From contig NZ_SMRQ01000002.1 in NCBI RefSeq assembly GCF_004359965.1, forward strand, positions 36,443 through 100,442: DNA of 64,000 nucleotides, read 5' to 3'. This DNA comes from Cognatilysobacter segetis (GTDB taxonomy: Bacteria; Pseudomonadota; Gammaproteobacteria; Xanthomonadales; Xanthomonadaceae). Below the pieces are notes generated by a model. That model did not search any database and was not told the origin of the DNA. It saw only the letters and a program-made list of their open reading frames with translations. The position numbers were made by a program, and so were the translations under genes. Below, one piece after another: positions 10,386-21,452 of the stretch. Position 1 is the stretch's first letter. The number at the start of each line of letters is the position of its first letter.

Positions 10386-11152
10386 GGTGGCGGCAGGAAG
10401 CCGTGGCGGCGGAACACCGCCTGCGCCGGCGGCGAACCGAGCCAGGCGACGAACTCCGCCGCGCGCGGATGCCGGCTCGACGCGATCCGCGCGGCCGGAT
10501 ACACGATCGGCGGATGCAGCGCCGCGGGCACGCGCGCGATGACGCGCACGCGCGGCTCGGCGCGCGCGTCGGTGGCGTACACCATGCCGAGCGCGGCCTC
10601 GCCGCGCGCCACGAGTTGCAGGGCGGCGCGGACGTTCTCCGCTTCGACCACGCGCGGGCGCAGCGCGGGCCATTCACCCAGCGATTCCAGCGTGGCGCGC
10701 GCATAGCGGCCGGCCGGCACGGCCGTCGTCAATGCCAGCGCGATGCGGCCGTCGCGACCGAGCCGCGCGCGCAGGTCGACGCCGCGGCGCAGCGCGATCG
10801 CCGGCATGCGTCGAGCCGCGGGCGCAATGAGGACCAGCGCGTTGCCGGCGACGTCGCGCCGCGTCCGCGCGTCGATCAGACGCTGGTCTTGCAGCACGTC
10901 CATCCAGTCGCGATCGGCCGACACGAATGCATCGGCCGGCGCGCCGTCCCGCACCTGCCGGGCGAGCGCCGAACTCGCCGCGTAGCTGATGCGCACGGGC
11001 ACGCCGTGGGTCCGCGTGTAGAGTGCGGCGGCCTCGTCGAGCGTCTCTTTCAGGCTCGACGCGGCGAACACCGTCAGCGGCGCGGCCGACGCCGCCGTGG
11101 CGATGAACATCCACGACACGAACAGGAGCAGGGAGCGGACGAGGCGGGGCAT
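10382..11152 (-). CDS. modA: Molybdate-binding periplasmic protein ModA
   Basis: The periplasmic substrate-binding protein of the molybdate importer. The 256-residue precursor has a signal peptide (1-24, ending ATAASA before APLTVFAASSL). The mature start TVFAASSLKETLDEAA is typical of ModA, as are the SYAASSALARQ and later ALTTAVPAGRYA segments that line the oxyanion site. The ATG at 11152 gives a standard signal peptide. The gene is divergent from the uvrA paralogue; TCTAAT at 11182-11177 is a possible -10 without a clear -35. Confidence 0.93.
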   Translation of the reverse strand: MPRLVRSLLLFVSWMFIATAASAAPLTVFAASSLKETLDEAAALYTRTHGVPVRISYAASSALARQVRDGAPADAFVSADRDWMDVLQDQRLIDARTRRDVAGNALVLIAPAARRMPAIALRRGVDLRARLGRDGRIALALTTAVPAGRYARATLESLGEWPALRPRVVEAENVRAALQLVARGEAALGMVYATDARAEPRVRVIARVPAALHPPIVYPAARIASSRHPRAAEFVAWLGSPPAQAVFRRHGFLPPP

Positions 11153-11253
11153 GGCGGCGTTCGGCGACGATGCCGCATTAGAGCAGATGCCCGGCTTCAC
11201 CCTGTCGCCCATGCCGCCGGGGTGCAATGGCCCGGCTCCACCGCGAGGACGCT

Positions 11254-13911
11254 ATGGCCCGCCCGACACCGACCACCACCGGCAACGCGCCGCGCCACGA
11301 TGCCTTCGTGCATGTGCGCGGTGCGCGTGAACACAACCTGCGCGACGTCGACGTCGACATCCCGCGCGACGCGTGGGTGGTGTTCGCCGGCGTGTCGGGC
11401 TCCGGCAAGTCCTCGCTGGCCTTCGGCACGCTGTACGCGGAGGCGCAGCGCCGCTATTTCGAGTCGGTCGCGCCCTACGCGAGGCGCCTGATCGACCAGG
11501 TCGGCGTGCCCGACGTCGATTCGATCGAAGGCCTGCCGCCGGCGGTCGCATTGCAGCAGCAGCGGGGCACGGCGAGCGCGCGCTCGACGGTGGGCAGCGT
11601 GACCACGCTCTCGAGCCTGGTGCGCATGATGTATTCGCGCGCCGGCACCTACCCGCCGGGGCAGGCGATGCTCTACGCGGAGGACTTCTCGCCGAACACG
11701 CCGCAGGGCGCGTGCCCGCGGTGCCACGGGCTCGGTTACGTGTACGAGGTGACCGAGGCCTCGATGGTGCCCGACCCGACGCTGTCGATCCGCGAGAAGG
11801 CGATCGCCTCGTGGCCGCCTGCGTGGCACGGCCAGAACCTGCGCGACATCCTGGTCACGCTCGGTTACGACGTCGACCGCCCGTGGAAGGACCTGCCGAA
11901 GAAGGATCGCGACTGGATCCTCTTCACCGAGGAGTCGCCGACGGTTCCGGTGTATCCCGGCTTCACGCCCGCGGAGACGCGCGCGGCGCTGAAGAAGAAG
12001 CTCGAGCCCGCCTACATGGGCACGTTCACCGGCGCGCGCCGCTACGTGATGCACACGTTCACCACCACGCAGAGCGCGCTCATGAAGCGGCGCGTCGCAC
12101 GGTTCATGACCGGCAGCGCGTGCCCTCTGTGCGAAGGCAAGCGGCTCAAGCGCGAAGCGTTGTCGGTGACGTTCGCCGGCGTCGACATCGGTACGCTGTC
12201 GCAGCTTTCGTTCGACCGGCTCGCGAGGCTGCTGCAGCCGGTCGCGGAGGGCCGCTTCGACGATGTCGCGGCCGCCGAGCCGGGCGATGCCCGGGGCGCG
12301 CAGGCGACCCGGCGTGACCGCGCGCGCCGGGCCGCGGCCGGGCAGGCCACGCATGCGGCCGCGCCGGACATCCATCGCACCGGCACGCTCTCAGAAGAAA
12401 AACGCATCGCCGCGCAGCGGATCGCATCCGACCTGGTCGCGCGCATCGGCACCCTGCAGTCGCTCGGCCTCGGTTACCTGTCGATGGACCGTGCGACGCC
12501 CACGCTGTCGCCCGGCGAACTGCAGCGGCTGCGGCTGGCGACTCAGATCCGCTCGAACCTGTTCGGCGTGGTCTACGTGCTGGACGAGCCGTCCGCGGGC
12601 CTGCATCCGGCCGACAGCGAAGCGCTGTTCGATGCGCTGCTGCAGCTGCGCGACGGCGGCAATTCGATCTTCGTGGTCGAGCACGACCTGGCGATGATGC
12701 GGCGGGCCGACTGGCTGGTCGATGTCGGGCCGGGCGCGGGGGAGCGCGGCGGGCAGGTGCTGTACAGCGGTGCGCCGGGCGGACTCGAGCGCATCGAAGC
12801 GTCGGAAACGGCGCGCTACCTCTTCGATCGCGCACCGCAGCCGGTGCGCGAACGCCGTGCGCCGTCGGGCTGGCTCGAACTCCGCGACGTCCATCGCAAC
12901 AACCTGCACGAGCTCGATGCGCGCATCCCGCTGGGCGTGCTCACGGCGGTGACGGGCGTATCGGGCTCGGGCAAGTCCAGCCTGATCAGCCAGGCGCTCG
13001 TCGAGCTGGTCTGCGGCCATCTCGGCCACGAACCGGAGGACGACGAACCCGACGCGGACGAAGGCCCCAGCATCGTGCAACGCACGCGCGGCCACCTGGC
13101 GGGTGACGTCGATGCGATCCGCCGGCTGGTGCGCGTCGACCAGAAGCCAATTGGACGCACGCCGCGCTCGAACCTCGCCACCTACACGGGCCTGTTCGAC
13201 CATGTGCGCAAGCTGTTCGCGGCGACGCCCGATGCGCGCCGTCGACGCTTCGATGCGGGGCGCTTTTCCTTCAACGTCGCCAAGGGGCGTTGCGAGACCT
13301 GCGAGGGCGAGGGCTTCGTAAGCGTCGAGCTGCTGTTCATGCCGAGCGTCTATGCCCCATGCCCCACGTGCCACGGCGCGCGCTACAACGAGGCGACGCT
13401 CGCGGTGCGCTGGAACGGGCGGAATATCGCCGAGGTGCTGGGTCTGAACGTCGAAGAGGCCTGCGACTTCTTCGCCGATGAGCCCGCGGTGCGGCGGACG
13501 CTCGATGTGCTGCGCGACATCGGGCTCGGCTACCTCCGGCTCGGCCAACCCGCCACCGAGCTGTCGGGTGGCGAGGCACAGCGCATCAAGCTCGCCAGCG
13601 AACTGCAGCGCAGCCAGCGCGGCATGGGCCTGTACATCCTCGATGAACCGACGACGGGACTGCACGCCGCGGACGTCGATCGCCTCATGGCCCAGCTGCA
13701 CGGCCTGGTCGATGCCGGCAACACGGTCGTGCTCGTCGAGCACGAGATGCGCGTGGTCGCGCAGAGCGACTGGGTGATCGACGTCGGTCCGGGTGCGGGC
13801 GAGCAGGGCGGCAGGCTGGTGGCCTGCGGCACGCCGGCCGAGCTGGCGCGCAACGCCGACAGCCGCACCGCGCCTTACCTGGCCGAGGTCATGGGCCGCC
13901 CACGCCGGTAG
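11254..13911 (+). CDS. Class II UvrA paralogue (UvrA2-like ABC ATPase)
   Basis: A twin-ABC excinuclease-A relative of 885 residues. It has Walker A GVSGSGKSS at about 46-54 and again near 568-576, two signature/Walker B sets (LSPGELQ with LDEPSAGLHP; LSGGEAQ with LDEPTTGLH), a first zinc module opening CPRC (154-157) and a second CxxC-CPTC finger near 680-703. The distance from the first Walker A to the first zinc module is about 110 residues shorter than in housekeeping UvrA, meaning the UvrB-binding domain is missing, as in UvrA2. GAGGA before the ATG at 11254 favours that start over the upstream ATG at 11227. Class II UvrAs are linked to DNA-damage or drug tolerance; the role here is inferred. 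Confidence 0.88.
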   Translation: MARPTPTTTGNAPRHDAFVHVRGAREHNLRDVDVDIPRDAWVVFAGVSGSGKSSLAFGTLYAEAQRRYFESVAPYARRLIDQVGVPDVDSIEGLPPAVALQQQRGTASARSTVGSVTTLSSLVRMMYSRAGTYPPGQAMLYAEDFSPNTPQGACPRCHGLGYVYEVTEASMVPDPTLSIREKAIASWPPAWHGQNLRDILVTLGYDVDRPWKDLPKKDRDWILFTEESPTVPVYPGFTPAETRAALKKKLEPAYMGTFTGARRYVMHTFTTTQSALMKRRVARFMTGSACPLCEGKRLKREALSVTFAGVDIGTLSQLSFDRLARLLQPVAEGRFDDVAAAEPGDARGAQATRRDRARRAAAGQATHAAAPDIHRTGTLSEEKRIAAQRIASDLVARIGTLQSLGLGYLSMDRATPTLSPGELQRLRLATQIRSNLFGVVYVLDEPSAGLHPADSEALFDALLQLRDGGNSIFVVEHDLAMMRRADWLVDVGPGAGERGGQVLYSGAPGGLERIEASETARYLFDRAPQPVRERRAPSGWLELRDVHRNNLHELDARIPLGVLTAVTGVSGSGKSSLISQALVELVCGHLGHEPEDDEPDADEGPSIVQRTRGHLAGDVDAIRRLVRVDQKPIGRTPRSNLATYTGLFDHVRKLFAATPDARRRRFDAGRFSFNVAKGRCETCEGEGFVSVELLFMPSVYAPCPTCHGARYNEATLAVRWNGRNIAEVLGLNVEEACDFFADEPAVRRTLDVLRDIGLGYLRLGQPATELSGGEAQRIKLASELQRSQRGMGLYILDEPTTGLHAADVDRLMAQLHGLVDAGNTVVLVEHEMRVVAQSDWVIDVGPGAGEQGGRLVACGTPAELARNADSRTAPYLAEVMGRPRR

Positions 13912-15364
13912 CGCGCTCGTCGCAGCTCGCCACGTCCGCGACGGGCGACGGCGCCTGGGCCGGCACTTCGGCCGGCACTGCGACTTCGGTATGCGCGGCA
14001 GGCAGCATGCGCGCTTTCCGCCAGCCGCCCAGCATGTAGTACGCGGCCGAACCGAGCATCGCCACGACGGCGCTCACCGGGAAGCTCCACCAGATCGCAT
14101 CGGCGCCGATGCGTGCCTGCAGCAGCGAAGCGAACGGCACGCGCACGCCCCACAGCGCGATGCCGAGGATGATCAGCGGCGGGATCACCGCGCCCGTCGC
14201 GCGCACGACGCCCGAGAGTACGAACGTGACGCCGAAGAACAGGAACGAGGTGACGACGATCGGGGTGAGGTGGACCGCGATGGCCAGCGCCGGGCTCGCG
14301 TCCGGCAGGAACAGCGACAGCGTGGTGCGGTCGAACAGGATCAGCGGCACGATGAGCGCGCCGGTCATGAGGAAGTTGAACAGCACGCCGGCCTTGGCGG
14401 TCGAATGCACGCGGTCCCATCGCTGCGCGCCGACGTTCTGCGCGGCCATCGACGAGCAGGCCGCGCCGATCGCCATCGCCGGCATCTGCACGTAGGTCCA
14501 CAGCTGCAGCGACGCGCCGTACGCGGCCGTGGTGTCGACCCCGTGCTTGTTGACCATCGTGATCATGGCGAGCATCGCGAACGAGATCAGCATCATCTGC
14601 AGTCCGATCGGAATGCCCTTGACGATCAGCGACTTCAGCACCGCGAGGTTCGGGCGGTAGAGGTGACGCTCGTGGCGGGTGATCCACAGCCGGTGCTTGC
14701 GATGGCGCAGCCACAGCAGCAGCGCCGCGAGACTGACCGCGTTGGCGATCAACGTGGCGGTGGCGGCGCCGGCGATGCCCATGCGCGGGAACGGGCCGAG
14801 GCCGAACAGCAGCACCGGGTTGAAGCCGATGTCGAGCACCACCGTGAGCAGCAGGAACAGGAACGGCGTGCGTGTGTCGCCCGAGCCGCGCAGGATCGCG
14901 GTGATGAAGGTGAAGGCATACAGGAACGGCAGCGCCAGGAAGATGATCCGCAGGTAGGCCTCGGCGAAGGGCAGGGCCGCCGCGGGCGTGTCCATCCAGG
15001 CCAGCAGGTGGCGCGAGAACGGAAGGCCGAACGCCGCGATCACGATCGACAGGCCGATGAAGAACGTCGCGCTGGTGCCGATCACGCAGCGCGCGCGGTC
15101 GAGGTCGTCGCGACCGATCGCCTGAGCGACGAGGATGCTCGCGGCCATGCCGATGCCGAACACCGCGCCCAGCAGCAGGAACATCACGTTGTTGGCATTG
15201 GCGGTCGCCGTAAGCGCCTGTTCGCCGAGGAAGCGGCCGACCCAGACCGCGTTGACCGAGCCGTTGAGCGACTGCAGCACGTTGCCGCCGAGGATCGGCA
15301 GCGCGAAGCGGAACAGCGTGGGCGCGATGGCGCCCTGCGTGAGGTCGTGTCGGGTTCCGGCCAT
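13889..15364 (-). CDS. MATE-family multidrug exporter
   Basis: A 491-residue integral membrane protein with about twelve helices and the two-fold MATE repeat (PILGGNVLQSLNGSVNAVWVGR near the N-terminus; IGLQMMLISFAMLAM and AYGASLQLWTYVQMPAMAIG in the second half). MATE pumps export cationic drugs using sodium or proton gradients. The ATG at 15364 has GGAGG at a good distance and was preferred to one seven codons upstream. Its 3' end overlaps the uvrA paralogue by 23 bases (tail to tail). The last 40 residues form a soluble Ala/Pro-rich tail. Confidence 0.9.
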   Translation of the reverse strand: MAGTRHDLTQGAIAPTLFRFALPILGGNVLQSLNGSVNAVWVGRFLGEQALTATANANNVMFLLLGAVFGIGMAASILVAQAIGRDDLDRARCVIGTSATFFIGLSIVIAAFGLPFSRHLLAWMDTPAAALPFAEAYLRIIFLALPFLYAFTFITAILRGSGDTRTPFLFLLLTVVLDIGFNPVLLFGLGPFPRMGIAGAATATLIANAVSLAALLLWLRHRKHRLWITRHERHLYRPNLAVLKSLIVKGIPIGLQMMLISFAMLAMITMVNKHGVDTTAAYGASLQLWTYVQMPAMAIGAACSSMAAQNVGAQRWDRVHSTAKAGVLFNFLMTGALIVPLILFDRTTLSLFLPDASPALAIAVHLTPIVVTSFLFFGVTFVLSGVVRATGAVIPPLIILGIALWGVRVPFASLLQARIGADAIWWSFPVSAVVAMLGSAAYYMLGGWRKARMLPAAHTEVAVPAEVPAQAPSPVADVASCDERATGVGGP

Positions 15365-15436
15365 GCCTGCCTCCGATGCGGGCATGCAGGCTACGCGCCG
15401 TCGCGTGGACGTCGCGGCAGCGGTTCGGCCGTCAGG

Positions 15437-15733
15437 TCAGATCGCCGCCGGCGGCGTACACAGGGTGGCGACGTCCGGCCCGAGCAATAGCGCGACTTCG
15501 CCGAGCCCCACGGTCGCGAAGCGATGGCGATCGATCTGGGCGAGCAGTTCGCGCCATGTCGCCGAGCGTCGCGGGTCCACGTCGATGTGGCCCCTGAAGG
15601 TGAGCGGGCCATGCGCGCGGATGGCGTCGGGCACGGGCGCCTCGCCCGATGGAACGAACAGCATCGTGCCGTCGCGGCAGGCGTAAACGGCGAGCGGGGT
15701 CGAGGTCGTTCCGTCGCGGGGATCAGTGCCCAT
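15437..15733 (-). CDS. Small conserved-looking protein downstream of crp-like gene
   Basis: An ORF of 98 residues that overlaps the 3' end of the Crp/Fnr gene by 11 bases, an overlap typical of a co-translated pair. It contains no membrane helix or signal peptide. A central part (HGPLTFRGHIDVDPRRSATW) and a hydrophobic C-terminus look like a small folded domain. I do not recognise the family. The overlap is the main evidence that it is expressed and functionally tied to the regulator. Confidence 0.62.
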   Translation of the reverse strand: MGTDPRDGTTSTPLAVYACRDGTMLFVPSGEAPVPDAIRAHGPLTFRGHIDVDPRRSATWRELLAQIDRHRFATVGLGEVALLLGPDVATLCTPPAAI

Positions 15734-16448
15734 GCGGTTTGAGCAGCCGATCGTATTCGGCGCGCACCACCGCGTAACACTCGCAGCTCTGCCGTTCCAG
15801 CCCCTTGCGATCGACGATCCAGATCCGACCGCGCGAATAGCGGATCAGACCCATCTCCTGCAGCCGCCCGGCCGCCTCGGTGACGCCTTCGCGCCGCACG
15901 CCCAGCCGCGTCGCGATCATTTCCTGCGTGACCGGCAGCTCGTCGGAGCCGATGCGGTCGTGGCAGAGCAGCAGCCAGCGGCAGACCTGCCGCTCGACCG
16001 AATGGTGCCGGTTGCACACCGCGGTCTGCGCCATCTGCGCGAGCAGGACGTGGAAATAGCGCATTGCCATGAACTGGAAATGCTCGCCGCGCCGGAACTC
16101 GCGATCGGCGACTTCGGCGCGCAACGCGAGCGCTTCGCCCGGCACCTGCACGACCGCGCTCGACGGGGTGCTCACGGCATCGGTGAGTACCGCGGTACCG
16201 ACCAGCCCTTCGCGGCCGATCATCGCGATCTCGGTGCTGTCGCCGTTCTGCGACGTGTACATCATCGACACCACGCCGGTGCGCAGGAAGTACATCCAGG
16301 TCTGCGGAGCACCGGCTTCGTACAGCACGCGGCCCGGGCGCAGTTCAACGACCTGCAGTTCCGGGCGCAAACGGTCGCACTCTTCTTCCGAGAGTGTTTC
16401 GAGCAGCCCGTTGCGGGCCTTCCATTCTGTCTTCGTTGCTGTCGACAC
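15723..16448 (-). CDS. Crp/Fnr-family transcriptional regulator
   Basis: The 241-residue protein has a cyclic-nucleotide-binding-like beta-roll at about 30-140 (LRPGRVLYEAGAPQTWMYFL, then GREGLVG), a long dimer helix, and a C-terminal winged HTH (TQEMIATRLGVRREGVTEAA). No N-terminal Fnr iron-sulphur cysteines are present, so it is unlikely to be an oxygen sensor; the ligand is unknown. It differs from Xanthomonas Clp in length and sequence. The GTG start at 16448 has GGGGAG at good spacing. A 20-bp palindrome lies about 50 bases upstream, a candidate autoregulatory site. Confidence 0.9.
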   Translation of the reverse strand: MSTATKTEWKARNGLLETLSEEECDRLRPELQVVELRPGRVLYEAGAPQTWMYFLRTGVVSMMYTSQNGDSTEIAMIGREGLVGTAVLTDAVSTPSSAVVQVPGEALALRAEVADREFRRGEHFQFMAMRYFHVLLAQMAQTAVCNRHHSVERQVCRWLLLCHDRIGSDELPVTQEMIATRLGVRREGVTEAAGRLQEMGLIRYSRGRIWIVDRKGLERQSCECYAVVRAEYDRLLKPHGH

Positions 16449-17082
16449 GTGGTCTCCCCTGTTCAGGGAGATTTTCGGGGTAGCGCCGAAGGCGAGTATG
16501 TACGCCAGCGCACATAAGCGCGCCGCCGTCCGGCGGCACGTTCCAACCGCTGGCCGCGGACGCCGCGAGCAGCCGGTTGCGCGACGGGTTCGACGGAATC
16601 GGACGCGCGCTTCGTGCTTGACGTTAGCTGTTCCGGCGGCGCGCGACGCCGGGGCCGGTTCGCGACAAGCGCGACCGTGCCGCTCGCCGGCGCGAAAGTG
16701 GATTGACTGTCGAGCTGAACGCGCTTGCCTGCGACGCCGGCGCGATCCGTGTCGACGCGATTACCGTGGCGCGCCGCCGGCGCTCGCCCAGGCTGCAGTG
16801 CGGCGAGTGAGCGAGCTGGACGCGAGCTGCATACGCGGCCGCTGGTACACGCAGCATGCACCTCTTCGAACCGCTCACGTTGCGGCGTGTGGTCCCGCAT
16901 GCGCGAACACGCAGGATTGCCGCGTGCGTAACGCAACGCCCCCTAGCCTGCACACGTTCCCGACGAGCGAAGGCGCGACAAGCGCCGGGGAACATCCGCG
17001 ATCACCGAGAGACGGACGTCCTCGCGAGGATCACCAAGCGGGACGACGTTCCCGCCACGAGCTGAAGAGCAGGAGACACGGC
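16449..17082. other. 634-base intergenic region without a credible gene
   Basis: This divergent gap lies between the Crp/Fnr regulator and the KGG protein. ORFs in it read as arginine-rich shadows without family character. It holds the 20-bp palindrome (16497-16516), a TAGCCT -10-like element (16944-16949) and a stem-loop at 16972-16986 inside a weaker GTTCCC/GGGAAC pair (16956-16961 and 16988-16993). It is the longest non-coding stretch in the window, so a small RNA or a long regulated leader is possible. Confidence 0.6.
16497..16516 (-). promoter_or_regulatory. 20-bp palindrome, candidate Crp/Fnr-family operator
   Basis: Two nine-base arms separated by two bases match at eight of nine positions (TATGTGCGC TG GCGTACATA on the minus strand). 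The dyad lies 49-68 bases before the GTG of the Crp/Fnr-type gene. Size and spacing fit a dimeric HTH regulator, but the sequence is not the consensus Crp, Clp or Fnr box. Confidence 0.45.
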
Positions 17083-17478
17083 ATGGCCAACAATAATAAC
17101 CAGGGCGGCAACAACGGCGGCGGATTCGGCAGCATGGATCCGCAGAAGCAGCGCGAGATCGCATCGATGGGCGGCCGCGCCGCGCACGAAAGCGGCAACG
17201 CCCACGAGTTCGACTCGCGCGAGGCACGCGAGGCAGGCCGCAAGGGAGGCGAGGAAGTCAGCCGCGATCGCGAGCACATGGCCGAGATCGGGCGCATGGG
17301 CGGCGAAGCGTCGAACGGTGGCGGCAACCAGGGCGGCCGCGGCGGCAACCAGGGTGGCGGCAACCAGGGCGGCGGGTTCCAGTCGATGGATCGCGAGGAA
17401 CAGCGCGAGATATCGCGCAAGGGCGGCGAAGCGTCGCACGGCGGGGGTAACCAGGGCGGCCGCGGCGACGACCGCTAA
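17083..17478 (+). CDS. KGG-repeat stress protein (YciG-like)
   Basis: A very hydrophilic 131-residue protein with an Asn/Gly-rich start and Asn-Gln-Gly-Gly linkers between KGG-type modules: MDPQKQREIASMGGRAAH, SREAREAGRKGGEEVS, REHMAEIGRMGGEAS and DREEQREISRKGGEASH. The KGG family is induced under stress and in stationary phase in enterobacteria and is probably largely disordered; its biochemical role is unsettled. AGGAGA stands six bases before the ATG. It is followed by a strong shared terminator facing gcvP. Confidence 0.85.
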   Translation: MANNNNQGGNNGGGFGSMDPQKQREIASMGGRAAHESGNAHEFDSREAREAGRKGGEEVSRDREHMAEIGRMGGEASNGGGNQGGRGGNQGGGNQGGGFQSMDREEQREISRKGGEASHGGGNQGGRGDDR

Positions 17479-17492
17479 GCGGCACCCGAATG

Positions 17493-17520
17493 AAAAAGCC
17501 CCGCCGGAGCGGGGCTTTTT
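17493..17520. terminator. Bidirectional terminator between KGG gene and gcvP
   Basis: A ten-base inverted repeat (AAAAAGCCCC with GGGGCTTTTT) and an eight-base loop, T-rich on both strands, sits between the convergent KGG and gcvP genes. It can serve both. Confidence 0.85.
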
Positions 17521-17536
17521 CGTCAAGGGCTCGCCC

Positions 17537-20428
<2,892 letters not shown>

Positions 20429-20467
20429 GGCGGGCGTCTTGGCACGGCGGGATGCCGCGGGAAGGTG

Positions 20468-20645
20468 CCCCTCTGTCCTTTTGCCTGAGAGTTTGGAAGC
20501 GCGGGGGAGGATGCGCTTCTTGCCCCTTCGGCGCCGGCTCGCGGCCGGTCTCTCCAGAGTGTGTGCAGCCGGCGGTGTGGGGGCCTGAGCGATTCCGGGC
20601 GATTGCGCCTTCGGCAGCGGGTCGGGCCCGCTTCTCCCACCGGGT
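20468..20645 (-). ncRNA. Tandem glycine riboswitch before gcvP
   Basis: Two glycine aptamers in series on the minus strand. Each has the GCCGAAG core (complements at 20609-20615 and 20526-20532). The second has the near-universal 3' half AAACTCTCAGGC followed by AAAAGGACAGAGG (20470-20487); the first ends in GCTCAGGC near 20583. Glycine binding turns on glycine cleavage genes in most bacteria. Only about 40 bases separate the second aptamer from the gcvP ATG and no T-tract terminator is evident, so control at translation or by Rho is more likely than intrinsic termination. Confidence 0.96.
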
Positions 20646-20657
20646 GCTTCGGTGCCG

Positions 20658-20663
20658 ATTGTA
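20658..20663 (-). promoter_or_regulatory. -10 element for the riboswitch/gcvP transcript
   Basis: TACAAT on the minus strand lies just upstream of the first aptamer and would place the RNA start near 20651, right at its 5' edge. No convincing -35 was found 16-18 bases upstream. Confidence 0.45.
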
Positions 20664-20729
20664 GCCCGAGGGCTGGCCCCGGAGGCGGGCGGGCGCCTAC
20701 GCTGGCGGCCGCTCATTGGGGGAGGGGCC

Positions 20730-21449
20730 ATGAAAAGAACCGGGACGCGGACGTTCGCCGCGCTGCTAGTGGCCGGAGGGGCGTGGGGGCAGGAATTCGA
20801 GGTGCCGGACGTCGTGGCGCCGCGGCTACCATCGCGGGCGGCGAGCGTCGAGGCATTCGTCCCGCGGGGCTGGGCGATCGAGACCCGGCTCGACGGTCCG
20901 GTCGATAACGACGCGCGCCCGGACGTGGTCCTGCTGCTGCGCGACCGAGATCCGAAGAACATCGTGCGCAACGCCGGCCTCGGCGTGGACAGGCTGGACA
21001 CCAACCCGCGCCTGCTCGTCGTGCTGGCGGCCGAGGCGGGCGGCTACCGACGGCTCGCGCAGTCGGACCAGGTGATCCGCCGAAACACGAATCCCGTGCT
21101 GAGCGATCCGCTGGAAGAAGGCGGCCTGTCACTCGAACGTCGCGTGTTGTCGGTGACCAGCGGCTTCTTCAGCAGCGCGGGCTCGTGGTCGATGGGCTCC
21201 ACCACGCACAAATTCCGCTGGCAGGACGGCTGCATGCGCCTGATCGGCATCGACGAGCGCGACATCCAGCGCAATACCGGCGCGACGACCGACGTCAGCG
21301 TGAACCTGCTGACGGGCAAGGTGATCCGCAAGTCGGGCAGCATCGAGAACGACCGTACCAACGTCCATCGTGGGACGTTCAAGCGTCGGGCACGCCTCTG
21401 CTTCGAAGACGCCCGTGACGGCGATTTTCCGGACGTGCCGTCCACCTGA
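20730..21449 (+). CDS. Exported protein of unknown function
   Basis: A 239-residue precursor with a signal peptide (about 1-21, ending GAWG before QEFEVPD). The mature part contains [20 protein letters not shown], reminiscent of the statement-like Asp-rich segments of VCBS/FG-GAP-type exported proteins, then a Ser/Gly-rich region and a basic C-terminus. GGAGGGG before the ATG at 20730 fixes the start. It is convergent with the ABC exporter gene (three bases between stops). Function unknown. Confidence 0.75.
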   Translation: MKRTGTRTFAALLVAGGAWGQEFEVPDVVAPRLPSRAASVEAFVPRGWAIETRLDGPVDNDARPDVVLLLRDRDPKNIVRNAGLGVDRLDTNPRLLVVLAAEAGGYRRLAQSDQVIRRNTNPVLSDPLEEGGLSLERRVLSVTSGFFSSAGSWSMGSTTHKFRWQDGCMRLIGIDERDIQRNTGATTDVSVNLLTGKVIRKSGSIENDRTNVHRGTFKRRARLCFEDARDGDFPDVPST

Positions 21450-21452
21450 CCC

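Noticed and set aside
11227..11253. Upstream ATG as the start of the UvrA paralogue
   Set aside because: The nine extra residues have no similarity to the family, and GAGGA sits correctly for the ATG at 11254.
14870..14890. GTGAT/GTGAA pair resembling a CreB tag on the minus strand
   Set aside because: Repeat spacing is nine bases, not eleven, and it lies inside the MATE coding region.
16463..16936. ORF of 157 codons in the gap before the KGG gene
   Set aside because: Arg/Ser-rich without hydrophobic core, no ribosome-binding site, and it runs through the palindrome; treated as non-coding.
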